From Amycolatopsis thermoflava N1165 (GTDB lineage Bacteria; Actinomycetota; Actinomycetes; Mycobacteriales; Pseudonocardiaceae): 64,000 nucleotides of DNA. The first letter of the stretch is position 1. Each line of letters opens with the position of its first letter. The stretch spans positions 7,209,909 to 7,273,908 of the forward strand of contig NZ_KI421511.1 of NCBI RefSeq assembly GCF_000473265.1, in the 5' to 3' direction. This document shows positions 7,084-15,139 of the stretch, piece after piece. The translations under genes were made by a program, and so were the position numbers. A model generated the notes under the pieces. The model saw only the letters and a list, made by a program, of their open reading frames with translations. It had not been told where the DNA came from and made no database searches.

Positions 7084-7459
7084 GGTCCGCCGGCACGTCC
7101 ACCGCGTGCCGCTGCAGCGCCTCCAACGGCACGACGTCCAGCGCCCGCTCGTGCGTGGACGCCAGCACCACCGGCGCGGCCACCCCCGCCTCGAACGCCT
7201 GCAGCCACCGCGCGGCAACCACGCACCAGCGGTCACCGGGCTGCAACCCGGGGAAGCCGTACTCCGGGCGCGGCGTGGACAGGTCGTTGCCGACCCCGCG
7301 CTGGTACTCCAGGAACTCCTTGGTCACCACGGTGCACACCGTGTGACTGCCGAGGTCGTCGTCACCGGTGGTGCAGCACCCGTCCCGGTAGAAACCCGTC
7401 ATCGGATCGGTGCCGCAGGGCTCGAGTTCGCCGCCCAGAACATTGCGATCGGTCGTCAT
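7067..7459 (-). CDS. DUF2237 family protein
   Basis: 130 residues with the DUF2237 pattern: NVLGGELEPCGTDPMTGFYR, DGCCTTGDDDLGSHTVCTVV, TKEFLEYQRGVGNDLSTPRP, and GDRWCVVAARWLQAFEAG, APVVLASTHERALDVVPLEAL. The family is widespread, single-domain and functionally uncharacterised; its conserved Cys and His residues are kept here. The ATG (7457-7459) overlaps the stop of the upstream GNAT gene by 4 bp, so the two are translationally coupled. Confidence 0.88.
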   Translation of the reverse strand: MTTDRNVLGGELEPCGTDPMTGFYRDGCCTTGDDDLGSHTVCTVVTKEFLEYQRGVGNDLSTPRPEYGFPGLQPGDRWCVVAARWLQAFEAGVAAPVVLASTHERALDVVPLEALQRHAVDVPADPSSLT

Positions 7460-7959
7460 GGCAGTCCGTGCTGTCGTATCCAATCGTCCTTGGCCAGAGC
7501 GTACTCGACGTCACCGTGTTCGGCCCCCGGAAGCGGGTCCGGCCAGTCCTCGTGGAACGTGCGCACGTACCGCAAACCGGACTTCTCCATCACCCGCCGC
7601 GACCCGGTGTTCACGGCCATGGTGAACGCCACGACCCGCTCGACCCCGCCCTCGGCGAACCCCCGGGCGATCAGCGCCCGCGCGCCCTCGGTCGCGTAGC
7701 CGCGGCCCCAGAACCGCCGCCGCAACCGGTAGCCGAGTTCCACCTCGCCGCCGCCGAGCGGGCGGAACTCGAACCAGCCGGTGAACTCGCCGCTCGCCTT
7801 CTCGACCGCGGCGAAGTACCCCTCCCGCCCGGCCACGTCCCCGGCGGCGGCGTCGCCCAGGTAACGCATGACCTCGGGGTCGCTGTTCAGGTCGGCCACG
7901 AGGTCCGCGTCGGCGGGCGTGAGGGGCCGCAGGATCAGCCGGTCGGTCTCCAGGCGCAC
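7456..7959 (-). CDS. GNAT family N-acetyltransferase (RimJ/RimL type)
   Basis: 167 residues: LETDRLILRPLTPADADLVA at the N-terminus, then VELGYRLRRRFWGRGYATEG (motif A, the acetyl-CoA pyrophosphate-binding loop RRFWGRGYATE), and VERVVAFTMAVNTGSRRVME followed by KSGLRYV (motif B). This is the RimJ/RimL subgroup, which acetylates protein N-termini or small molecules; the substrate cannot be read from sequence. GTG start at 7959. First gene of a two-gene unit with DUF2237. Confidence 0.85.
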   Translation of the reverse strand: MRLETDRLILRPLTPADADLVADLNSDPEVMRYLGDAAAGDVAGREGYFAAVEKASGEFTGWFEFRPLGGGEVELGYRLRRRFWGRGYATEGARALIARGFAEGGVERVVAFTMAVNTGSRRVMEKSGLRYVRTFHEDWPDPLPGAEHGDVEYALAKDDWIRQHGLP

Positions 7960-7966
7960 GCACCGA

Positions 7967-9355
7967 TCATGCCCGCACCCGCTCCGCCGAGTCCCGCCCG
8001 GCGCTGATCGCCGTCAGGGAACGGCCCGTCGTCGGGATGGCCAGGTAGAAGATGATCAGCGCGGCGAACACGTACCCGGCGGCGAGCACCAGCATCGACA
8101 CGTGCGGGCCCGCCGCGGCGACCGCCACCAGCACCACCGACTGCAGCACCCCGCCGGTCTGGCCCAGCCCGCCGGCCAGCGAACCGCCGCTCGCGCGGGC
8201 GTGCGTCGGGAACACCTCCGCCGCGTAGGAGAAGCCGGGCACGAACAGGATCGGCCCCGCGACCTGCGTCAGCACCGACCCGAGCACCACCGCGGCCGGG
8301 TGGCCGGAGGTGACCGTGACCAGCAGCGGGCTCAGCGTCGCCAGAGCCAGGCCCAGCACGATCAGCTTCTTGCGCTCCACCCGGTCGATCACGAACGGCA
8401 TGACGCAGTAGGTCGCGACCCCGGCCAGCGTCCCGATCGCCAGCAGCATCGTCCCGCTCGACAGGGACAGCCCGAACTCGGTGAGGATCGTCGGCTGGAA
8501 CGTGATCGTCGCCCGCACCGACCACTGCACCCCGAACCAGAACCCGATCACCACCAGCAGGCGCTGCAGGTAGGGCGGGCGGAACAACAGGCGCAGCGGG
8601 AACTTCTCGCCCTCGGCGTCCGGCGGCACGTCCGGGACCGCGGGCAGCGCGTGCCCGGCCGCCGCCATCCGGCGCTCCAGCGCGGTCGTGATGCGGTCGG
8701 CCTCGTCCAGCCGCCCGCGGGTGGCCAGCCAGCGCGGCGACTCCGGGATGATCGGCTCCCGGGTGAAGAACATCAGCACCAGCGCGACCGCCCCGACGCC
8801 GAACAGGATCCGCCACCCGACGTTCGCCACCGGCACCAGCGCGGTCGACAGGAACGCGGCGGCCACCGCGGCCACTCCGGACCAGAACACGTTGTAGGCG
8901 AGGTACTTCCCGCGCCGCGCGGCCGGGGAGAACTCCTGCACCAGCGCGGTCACCACCGCGATCCCGCCGCCGGTGGCGAACCCCGACAGCACGCGGAACA
9001 CCAGCAGCGACGGGGTGTCCCAGGCGATCGCGGTCAGCAGCGCGGTCACGGTCAACGCGCCGAGGCCGAGGAAGAACGACCGTTGCCTGCCCAGGATGTC
9101 GCCGAGGAACCCGAACAGGATCGCGCCGAGCGCGGTGGCCACGAGATTTCCGGTCAGCATGACCGTCACCTGGGTTGCCGTCAGGTGGAAGTGCTCTTTC
9201 AGCACGGGCAGCGAGTAGCCCACGATCGACACGTCATAGATGTCGACGAAGTACGCGATGCCGAGGATCGCGAACGCGGCCTTCGGCAGTCCCCAGCCGG
9301 GGAGGCGGTCGATGCGGGCGTTGATCACGGCGCTGCCGCGGAGATCGGCTGGCAA
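7967..9355 (-). CDS. MFS transporter, metabolite:H+ symporter type
   Basis: 462 residues with 12 predicted membrane helices. The MFS loop 2-3 motif appears as GFLGDILGRQRSFFLG, and PESPRWLATRGRLDEADRIT is the central-loop motif of sugar porter / aromatic acid symporter-like families. KEHFHLTATQ and IAYFVDIYDVSIVGYSLPVL match the substrate-pocket segments of organic-acid symporters. The TTG start at 9355 has GAAGGGA 8-9 nt upstream. It is divergent from the UGSC operon, about 103 bp away, so it may import the compound that operon works on (inference). Confidence 0.85.
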   Translation of the reverse strand: MPADLRGSAVINARIDRLPGWGLPKAAFAILGIAYFVDIYDVSIVGYSLPVLKEHFHLTATQVTVMLTGNLVATALGAILFGFLGDILGRQRSFFLGLGALTVTALLTAIAWDTPSLLVFRVLSGFATGGGIAVVTALVQEFSPAARRGKYLAYNVFWSGVAAVAAAFLSTALVPVANVGWRILFGVGAVALVLMFFTREPIIPESPRWLATRGRLDEADRITTALERRMAAAGHALPAVPDVPPDAEGEKFPLRLLFRPPYLQRLLVVIGFWFGVQWSVRATITFQPTILTEFGLSLSSGTMLLAIGTLAGVATYCVMPFVIDRVERKKLIVLGLALATLSPLLVTVTSGHPAAVVLGSVLTQVAGPILFVPGFSYAAEVFPTHARASGGSLAGGLGQTGGVLQSVVLVAVAAAGPHVSMLVLAAGYVFAALIIFYLAIPTTGRSLTAISAGRDSAERVRA

Positions 9356-9458
9356 GGCGGAGGTCCCTTCTTCCGGTGACGCGTCAGGCCATTACCGATC
9401 ACGGCCGCGGAACCGGCAAGCGGGGTCACCGCCCCACGGAAGACAAGGAGTCGCACCG

Positions 9459-10001
9459 ATGGTTGAGGCCATACTCGATCCGACGGGCGGACGGCGCGCC
9501 GTCGCACAGGGCGCCGCGGTGCTCACGCCGAACCGGCTCAAGCTGGCCGGCGCGACGATCGGGCTGCTGGAGAACACCAAGAAGAACGCGGCGCCGTTCC
9601 TCGCCGAACTGGGCAGGCTGCTCGTCGAGCGGCACGGCGCGGCCGGGGTGGTCGCCCGCACCAAGGCCGCGTTCGCCATGCCGATCCCCGAGGAGCAGCT
9701 GGCGGAGCTGGCCAGGACCTGCGACGCGGTGATCACCGGCGTCGGCGACTGCGGCTCGTGCAGCGCTTCCGCGGTCGCGGACGGGATCGCGTTCGAACGC
9801 CACGGCATCCCGGCGGCGGTGATCTGCAGCGACGCGTTCATCGTGACGGCCGACGCGATGGCCGGGATGCGTGACGCGACCGGTTACCGCTACGTCGTCA
9901 CGCCGCACCCGGTGGCGGTGCTCGGGCCGGACGAGGTCCGCAAGCGCGCCGAGGAGGCGCTCGACGACGTCGTCGCGATCCTGACCTCGGTGGCGTCGTG
10001 A
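9459..10001 (+). CDS. UGSC family (cysteine form of a selenoprotein family) thiol protein
   Basis: 180 residues. The signature GVGDCGSCSASAVADGI is the UGSC motif with cysteine in place of selenocysteine. It is followed by HGIPAAVICSDAFIV and a C-terminal YRYVVTPHPVAVLGPDEVRK. UGSC proteins were recognised in metagenomic selenoproteome work and have no firmly established reaction. The ATG at 9459 has AAGGAG 8 nt upstream. First gene of a tightly overlapping operon (GTGA and ATGA junctions follow), consistent with subunits of one enzyme. Confidence 0.8.
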   Translation: MVEAILDPTGGRRAVAQGAAVLTPNRLKLAGATIGLLENTKKNAAPFLAELGRLLVERHGAAGVVARTKAAFAMPIPEEQLAELARTCDAVITGVGDCGSCSASAVADGIAFERHGIPAAVICSDAFIVTADAMAGMRDATGYRYVVTPHPVAVLGPDEVRKRAEEALDDVVAILTSVAS

Positions 10002-11038
10002 CCGCGCCCGATCCCGTCGTCGCCCAGGAGGCGATCGAGTACTGCTACGAGCAGGGCTGGACCGACGGGCTCCCGGTGGTGCCCGCGTCGCGCCCATTGG
10101 TCGATGAGTTCCTGGCGCGCACGAGCCGCGCTCCGGAGGAGGTGATCGGCCGCGTCGAGCAGCTGGACCGCGAGTGCACCGTCGAGCAGGCCGCGATCAG
10201 CGCGGCGATGGCCGGGTGCCGTCCCGAGTACTTCCCGGTCGTGCTGGCCGCGTGGGACGCGCTGATGCTGGACCGCGCCGCCCGCGGCGGCGGCTGGCAG
10301 AGCACCAGCGGCCCGTCGCCGATGCTCGTCGTCAACGGGCCGGTGCGCCAGGAGCTCGGGTTCAACAGCACCGGCGGCGTGTTCGGGCCCGGCTTCCGTC
10401 CGAACGCGACAGTGCCGCGCGCGATCGGCCTGATGGTGCGCAACGCCTTCGGCATCCACCCGCACGTCCTCGAACAGGCGACCCAGGGGCTGCCGGGCCG
10501 GTGGCAGATCTGCTTCGGCGAGAACGAGGAGGAAAGCCCGTGGGAGCCGCTGTCGGTGTCGGCCGGGCTCGGGGACGGGGTCAGCGCGGTCACCGCGATG
10601 CTGCTGCGCACCGTCGAGTACGTCGACAACCGGCACACGCAGGACCACGAGCAGGTGCTGTGGGACCTGGCCGACACGATGTCCCGCACCGGCGCGCTGA
10701 TCTTCCGCGAGGCCTCCTACGGGCTGGTGCTCGGGCCGGAACACGCCCAGCTGCTCGCCAAGAACGGGATGTCCAAACAGGACGTGCAGGCGTGGATGAT
10801 CGAACACGTCGGACGCACCGGTCGGGATCTGCGGCGTGCCGGCAAGAGCGCGGGTGAGAAGCACGTGCGGGGCGCGTCCGAGTCCACTGACGGCGACGAC
10901 GAGTTCCAGCGGTTCCTGCCGTCGCCGCGGCACGTCCCGGTGGTCGTGGCGGGTTCCCGCAACGCGGCGATGTCGATGGTGGTGCGAGTGTTCGGCGAAT
11001 GGTCCGGCAAGGCGGTGGCGGTGGAGGGAACGGCATGA
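9998..11038 (+). CDS. Conserved partner protein of UGSC family (function unknown)
   Basis: 346 residues, soluble. It opens with EAIEYCYEQGWTDGLPVVPA, a segment I associate with proteins found beside UGSC genes. Other strong-looking motifs are DRECTVEQAAISAAMAGCRP, GPSPMLVVNGPVRQELGFNS, TGGVFGPGFRPNATVPRAIG and SPRHVPVVVAGSRNAAMSMV. Three cysteines (around positions 17, 60 and 73) could be redox-active or metal-binding. The GTG overlaps the upstream stop (GTGA), so translation is coupled to the UGSC gene. No catalytic family could be named. Confidence 0.65.
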   Translation: MTAPDPVVAQEAIEYCYEQGWTDGLPVVPASRPLVDEFLARTSRAPEEVIGRVEQLDRECTVEQAAISAAMAGCRPEYFPVVLAAWDALMLDRAARGGGWQSTSGPSPMLVVNGPVRQELGFNSTGGVFGPGFRPNATVPRAIGLMVRNAFGIHPHVLEQATQGLPGRWQICFGENEEESPWEPLSVSAGLGDGVSAVTAMLLRTVEYVDNRHTQDHEQVLWDLADTMSRTGALIFREASYGLVLGPEHAQLLAKNGMSKQDVQAWMIEHVGRTGRDLRRAGKSAGEKHVRGASESTDGDDEFQRFLPSPRHVPVVVAGSRNAAMSMVVRVFGEWSGKAVAVEGTA

Positions 11039-11271
11039 TCGACCAGACCGGCCTGGCGGCGATGCGCACGACGCTCGCCGCGGACGGCTACGCCCTCGAC
11101 GTCGCCGAGGAGGGCGGCCGGGTGGCGGTGCGGATCTCGGTGGCCGATCCGGCCGCGTGCGCGGACTGCCTGGCGCCGGAGCCGATCATGCGCGGCATCC
11201 TGCACCAGTCGCTCGGCGTGCCCGAGCAGGTGATCGACCTGACGTACCCGGGAGACGACGATGACCGGTGA
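11035..11271 (+). CDS. Small CxxC protein of the UGSC operon
   Basis: 78 residues: an N-terminal amphipathic part (GLAAMRTTLAADGYALDVAE), then a CxxC pair in AACADCLAPEPIMRGIL and a conserved-looking end LGVPEQVIDLTYPGDDD. The ADGYxLDV...V...CxxC layout loosely resembles NifU-C-like or thiol-carrier modules. ATGA overlap with the upstream gene and an 11-bp overlap with the downstream SDR gene place it firmly in the operon. It could be a sulfur or electron carrier for the UGSC protein; this is speculative. Confidence 0.6.
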   Translation: MIDQTGLAAMRTTLAADGYALDVAEEGGRVAVRISVADPAACADCLAPEPIMRGILHQSLGVPEQVIDLTYPGDDDDR

Positions 11272-12088
11272 CCCACTGGCCGCGGCGGGTCCAGTGTGGA
11301 TGGCCGGCCGCCGCGCGATCGTCAGCGGCGGCGGGCTGTCCGGTTCGGCGGGCGGCGTCGGCTACGCGGTGAGCCGCCTGTTCGCCGCGCAGGGCGCCCG
11401 GGTGGCGGTGCTGGACCGCGATCCGGCCGCGGGCAAGCGGACGGTGGCCGACATCGAGGCCGACGGCGGGGAGGCGATCTTCATCCAGGCCGACCTGACC
11501 CGGGACGAGGACTGCGAGCACGCCGTCGCCGCCACCGCCGAGGAGTTCGGCGGCGTGGACGCGCTGGTCAACAGCGCCGCCTCGGGAGATCGCGCCGGGG
11601 TCTTCGACGTCACGCCGGAACGGTGGGACGAGCTGATCGCGCTCAACCTCAAGACCGCCTGGATGATGACGCGCCACGCGGCGGAAGCGATGACCGGCGG
11701 CGGGGCGGTCGTGAACATCTCGTCCGCGGCGGTCACCGCGGCCGGGCCCGGCACGGTGTACGGCATCGGCAAGGCCGGTGTGGAGCACTTCACGCAGGGC
11801 GCCGCCTCGACGCTCGGACCGCGGGGGATCCGGGTCAACTGCGTGCGGGTCGGCGCGATCTGGTCCTCGATGGCGGCGCGCGACCTGCCCGAGGAGATGC
11901 GGGAGCTGCGGGCGAAGGGCGTGGCGCTGCAGACGGAGGGCACCGGGTGGGACATCGCGTACGCCGCGTTGTTCCTGGCCAGCGACCGCGCCCGGTGGGT
12001 GTCGGGCGCGGTCCTGCCGGTCGACGGAGGCGGCCCGCACCGCGCAGGCTTCCCGAGCCGCTCCGCCGACGCCGCCCGCAACCGCTAG
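11261..12088 (+). CDS. Short-chain dehydrogenase/reductase
   Basis: 275 residues of classical SDR type: the cofactor loop AIVSGGGLSGSAGGVGYAVS (the TGxxxGxG loop is modified to SGGGLSGSAGGVG), acidic VLDRD at the end of beta-2 favouring NAD, VNSAAS in place of NNAG, catalytic Ser in VNISSAAV, and YGIGKAG for YxxxK. The reaction is oxidation or reduction of an alcohol/ketone on an unknown substrate. It is the last gene of the UGSC operon. Its stop shares CTAG (12085-12088) with the convergent MHS permease gene. Confidence 0.85.
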   Translation: MTGDPLAAAGPVWMAGRRAIVSGGGLSGSAGGVGYAVSRLFAAQGARVAVLDRDPAAGKRTVADIEADGGEAIFIQADLTRDEDCEHAVAATAEEFGGVDALVNSAASGDRAGVFDVTPERWDELIALNLKTAWMMTRHAAEAMTGGGAVVNISSAAVTAAGPGTVYGIGKAGVEHFTQGAASTLGPRGIRVNCVRVGAIWSSMAARDLPEEMRELRAKGVALQTEGTGWDIAYAALFLASDRARWVSGAVLPVDGGGPHRAGFPSRSADAARNR

Positions 12089-13422
12089 GCGGGGGCCCCG
12101 CCCGGGGAGGCCACCGGTACCCGTCCGCCGTCGGCGTCCTTGCGGCCCAGGTCGGCGGTCGGGACCCGGTAGTTGTCCCGGCCGGTCAGCACCGCGATCA
12201 CGTTCACCAGGCACAGACCAGCGGTGAAGATCGCGACGCCCACCCAGTTCGCGCTCTTGTCGCCGGCGATGGCGGCGGCGATCGTCGGCGTGAACCCGGC
12301 GATCGCGAACCCGATCTGCGTGCCGATCGCCATGCCGGACAGCCGCACCCGCGCCGGGAACATCTCGCCGTAGAACGCCGGCCACACCGCGTTCGTCGCG
12401 CTGTAGACGACGCCGAACATCAGGATGCCCACGACGAACACGAGCACGTAGTTGCCCGAAGCGATCGCGCCGAGGTAGGCGAAGATCAGCACCCCGCAGC
12501 CCAGCGACCCGCCGATGAACACCGGTTTGCGCCCGACCTTGTCGGCCAGCATCGCCCACAGCGGGATCGCGCCGAGCGCGACGACGTTGGCGAGCACGCC
12601 GACCCACAGCATCGGGGTGCGCTCCAGGCCGGCGGAGTTGACCGCGTAGGACAGCGCGTAGACGGTGAAGACGGTGCTGACCGCGGCGATCACGGCCGCG
12701 AACACGACCCGCAGGACGTCGGCCCAGTGGTCGCGGAACAGCACCGCGACCGGCAGCTTCGCCTGCCCCTTGCCGGCCACCTCGCGCTCGAAGACCGGCG
12801 TCTCGTCCAGCTTGCGCCGGATGACGAACGCGGCGACGACGACCAGCGCGCTGGCCCAGAACGGCAACCGCCAGCCCCAGCTCTGCAGCGCGGCCGTCGG
12901 CATCGCGGCGACCGGCAGGAACACCGCGGTCGCCAGGATCTGCCCGGCCTGCGTGCCGGACAGCGTCCAGCTCGTGTAGTACGAGCGGCGGTTCTCCGGC
13001 GCGTGTTCGAGCGACATCGAGTTCGCCCCGGCCTGTTCACCTGCCGCGGACAGCCCCTGCAGCAGGCGCAGGACCACCAGCAGCACCGGGGCGAGCACGC
13101 CGACCTGCTCGTACGTCGGCAGGCAGCCGACCAGGAACGTCGAGGCGCCCATCAGCAGCACGGTGAAGACCAGGACCTTCTTGCGGCCGAACCGGTCGCC
13201 GATGTGGCCCAGGATGAACGCGCCGATCGGACGGGCGACGTAGCCCACCCCGAACGTGGCCAGCGCCAGCAGCGTGCCTGCCGCCGGGTCCGAGCTGGGG
13301 AAGAAGATCTTGCCGAAGACGAGTGCGGCGGCCGTGCCGTAGATGAAGAAGTCGTAGTACTCCAACGCGCTTCCGACCCAGGCGGCCACCGCTGCCTTGC
13401 GGGGCTTTCCGTGCTCGACCAC
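12085..13422 (-). CDS. MFS permease, metabolite:H+ symporter (MHS) family
   Basis: About 445 residues, 12 predicted helices. The MHS signatures are clear: ALEYYDFFIYGTAAALVFGK, FGVGYVARPIGAFILGHIGD, RFGRKKVL, LLQGLSAAGEQAGANSM and RRSYYTSWTLSGTQAGQILA. The family imports shikimate, proline/betaine, alpha-ketoglutarate, citrate and related acids. Adjacency to a dehydroshikimate-dehydratase-like gene favours a shikimate or quinate-type substrate (inference). The GTG at 13422 has AGGAG 8 nt upstream; a TTG at 13428 is too close to it. Confidence 0.87.
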   Translation of the reverse strand: MVEHGKPRKAAVAAWVGSALEYYDFFIYGTAAALVFGKIFFPSSDPAAGTLLALATFGVGYVARPIGAFILGHIGDRFGRKKVLVFTVLLMGASTFLVGCLPTYEQVGVLAPVLLVVLRLLQGLSAAGEQAGANSMSLEHAPENRRSYYTSWTLSGTQAGQILATAVFLPVAAMPTAALQSWGWRLPFWASALVVVAAFVIRRKLDETPVFEREVAGKGQAKLPVAVLFRDHWADVLRVVFAAVIAAVSTVFTVYALSYAVNSAGLERTPMLWVGVLANVVALGAIPLWAMLADKVGRKPVFIGGSLGCGVLIFAYLGAIASGNYVLVFVVGILMFGVVYSATNAVWPAFYGEMFPARVRLSGMAIGTQIGFAIAGFTPTIAAAIAGDKSANWVGVAIFTAGLCLVNVIAVLTGRDNYRVPTADLGRKDADGGRVPVASPGGAPA

Positions 13423-13463
13423 GTCCAACGCTCCTGTCGCTCCGTTGCGGACCGGGTTAATGT

Positions 13464-13488
13464 ACCGTCTGGTTACGTACCAGATGGT
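13464..13488. promoter_or_regulatory. TetR-type operator upstream of the MHS permease
   Basis: A 25-bp dyad: ACCGTCTGGT, spacer TACGT, ACCAGATGGT; arms of 10 bp with one mismatch. It lies 42 bp upstream of the permease start and 48 bp from the end of the TetR gene. A related sequence, ACCGACTGGTTCGACCA (14193-14209), lies between the TetR and dehydratase genes. Size and placement fit a TetR-family operator. Binding by the adjacent regulator is inferred. Confidence 0.6.
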
Positions 13489-13535
13489 GAGTTAGCCGGA
13501 CGAGGCTTGTCAACCCGGAGAAGGGGACGAAACGC

Positions 13536-14174
13536 TCAGTGCGCGGTCAGGTACTCGACCAGCAGGTCGCCGAGCATCTTGCGATAGTGCTCGCGCCGGC
13601 CGGGGTCGAGCATGTCGCGCTTGAAGATGGCGTTGAACGTGTGCCGGTTGGCGGTGCGGAAGATGCAGAACGCGCTGATCATCATGTGCACGTCCAGCGC
13701 GTCGACGTCCTCCCGGAACGCGCCGGCGGCCCGGCCGCGTTCCAGGATGCGGGTCAGCACGTCCAGCGCGGGGTTGGCGAGCGTCGAGAGCACCTCGGAA
13801 CGGCCGATGTGCTCGGCGTTGTGGATGTTCTCGATGCTGACCAGCCGGATGAAGTCCGGGTGCGACTCGTGGTGGTCGAAGGTCAGCTCGGCGAGCTGCC
13901 GCAGCGCCTCGACCGGGTCGAGGTGGTCGACGTCGAGTTCCTGCTCGCGGGCGCGGATGCCGGAGTAGGCGCGTTCGAGCACCGCGATGTAGAGGCCTTC
14001 CTTGCTGCCGAAGTAGTAGTAGAGCATCCGCTTGGTGGTGCGGGTCTTCGCGGCGATCTCGTTGACCCGCGCCCCGGCGTAGCCCTGGTCGGCGAACTCG
14101 CGGGTCGCCACGTCGAGGATCTCGGCGCGGGTGCGCTCGGCGTCGCGCAGGCGTTCGGCGCTTTCGGTCGGCAT
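13536..14174 (-). CDS. TetR family regulator of the catabolic block
   Basis: 212 residues. The N-terminal HTH is standard: AERTRAEILDVATREFADQG, YAGARVNEIAAKTRTTKRML, YYYFGSKEGLYIAVLERAYS. The C-terminal domain continues with FIRLVSIENIHNAEHI and FCIFRTANRHTFNAIFKRDM, resembling regulators of aromatic and hydroaromatic acid catabolism. The ATG at 14174 avoids a much longer, unlikely N-terminal extension. It is divergent from the dehydratase gene (65 bp apart), with operator-like sequence in both flanking regions, which suggests it represses both the dehydratase and the permease. Confidence 0.85.
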   Translation of the reverse strand: MPTESAERLRDAERTRAEILDVATREFADQGYAGARVNEIAAKTRTTKRMLYYYFGSKEGLYIAVLERAYSGIRAREQELDVDHLDPVEALRQLAELTFDHHESHPDFIRLVSIENIHNAEHIGRSEVLSTLANPALDVLTRILERGRAAGAFREDVDALDVHMMISAFCIFRTANRHTFNAIFKRDMLDPGRREHYRKMLGDLLVEYLTAH

Positions 14175-14192
14175 ATGCGCACCGTAGGACTC

Positions 14193-14209
14193 ACCGACTG
14201 GTTCGACCA
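14193..14209. promoter_or_regulatory. Second operator-like sequence for the TetR regulator
   Basis: ACCGACTGGTTCGACCA contains the dyad TGGTTCGACCA and matches the left half of the 13464-13488 operator (ACCG.CTGGTT). It lies in the 65-bp region between the TetR start and the dehydratase start. The weaker symmetry makes it less certain than the other site. Confidence 0.4.
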
Positions 14210-14239
14210 ACACCGGCCCGTGCGAGAGGAGTCCCGGCC

Positions 14240-15139
14240 ATGAGGCGAGGGATCGCGACCGTGTGCCTGTCCGGCACGCTCGAAGACAAGCTGACCGCGG
14301 CGGCGGCCGCCGGCTTCGACGGCGTCGAGATCTTCGAGAACGATCTGGTCGTCTCGCCGCTGTCGCCGGCCGAGGTCCGGCGCCGCTGCGACGACCTCGG
14401 GCTGTCGGTGGACCTGTACCAGCCGTTCCGGGACTTCGAGGCGGTGCCGCCGCCGGTGTTCGAGGCGAACCTGCGCCGCGCCGAGCGGAAGTTCGACGTG
14501 ATGGAGCAGCTCGGCGCCGACACGATGCTGGTGTGCTCCTCGGTGTCGCCGGACGCCGTCGACGACGACGATCTCGCCGCCGAACAATTGCATACACTCG
14601 GTGTACGAGCTGCTCAGCGCGGTATGCGCGTTGCGTACGAGGCGCTGGCGTGGGGCCGGTTCGTCGACACCTACGACCACTCGTGGCGGATCGTGCGGCG
14701 CGCCGACCACCCGGCGGTCGGCCTGTGCCTGGACAGCTTCCACGTGCTCTCCCGCGGCAGCGACCTCGCGCTGATCCGGACGATCCCGGGCGAGAAGATC
14801 TTCTTCCTGCAGCTGGCCGACGCGCCCCGGCTGCACATGGACGTCCTGCAGTGGAGCAGGCACCACCGGCTGTTCCCCGGGCAGGGCGCCTTCGATCTGA
14901 CCGCGTTCGTCGGGCACGTGCTCGCCACCGGCTACTCCGGGCCGCTGTCGCTGGAGGTCTTCAACGACGTGTTCCGGCAGGCCGATCCCCGTCGCGCGGC
15001 GGTCGACGCGATGCGGTCGCTGCTCGGGCTGGAGGAGTCGCTCGGGGAACCGGCGATCGCCGCGCCGGAACTGACCGGGCACGCGTTCACCGAGGTGCCG
15101 TGGACGAGGCCACCGGCCCGCAGCTGGCCGCGGCGCTGA
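14240..15139 (+). CDS. 3-dehydroshikimate-dehydratase-like protein, N-terminal domain (gene split by frameshift)
   Basis: 299 residues. A sugar-phosphate isomerase/epimerase-type TIM barrel: RGIATVCLSGTLEDKLTAAA, GFDGVEIFENDLVVSPLSPA, DLYQPFRDFEAVPP, RVAYEALAWGRFVDTYDHSW, VGLCLDSFHVLSRGSDLALI, FFLQLADAPRLHMDVLQWSR, and SLEVFNDVFRQADPRRAAVD. The E, D/H, H and E residues of these motifs are the usual metal ligands. In QuiC-type enzymes, which turn 3-dehydroshikimate into protocatechuate, this domain is fused to a C-terminal 4-hydroxyphenylpyruvate-dioxygenase-like domain. Here the reading frame breaks at about 15095-15100, after GHAFTEV, and ends in unrelated residues. GAGAGGAG precedes the ATG. 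Confidence 0.8.
   Translation: MRRGIATVCLSGTLEDKLTAAAAAGFDGVEIFENDLVVSPLSPAEVRRRCDDLGLSVDLYQPFRDFEAVPPPVFEANLRRAERKFDVMEQLGADTMLVCSSVSPDAVDDDDLAAEQLHTLGVRAAQRGMRVAYEALAWGRFVDTYDHSWRIVRRADHPAVGLCLDSFHVLSRGSDLALIRTIPGEKIFFLQLADAPRLHMDVLQWSRHHRLFPGQGAFDLTAFVGHVLATGYSGPLSLEVFNDVFRQADPRRAAVDAMRSLLGLEESLGEPAIAAPELTGHAFTEVPWTRPPARSWPRR

Noticed and set aside
9377-9386. TGACGCGTCA palindrome as operator of the UGSC operon
   Set aside because: Ten-base GC-rich palindrome is easily found by chance; no second copy in the region.
11296-13587. 763-residue plus-strand frame through the SDR and MHS genes
   Set aside because: Arg/Gln/His-rich antisense shadow of clearly recognisable genes.
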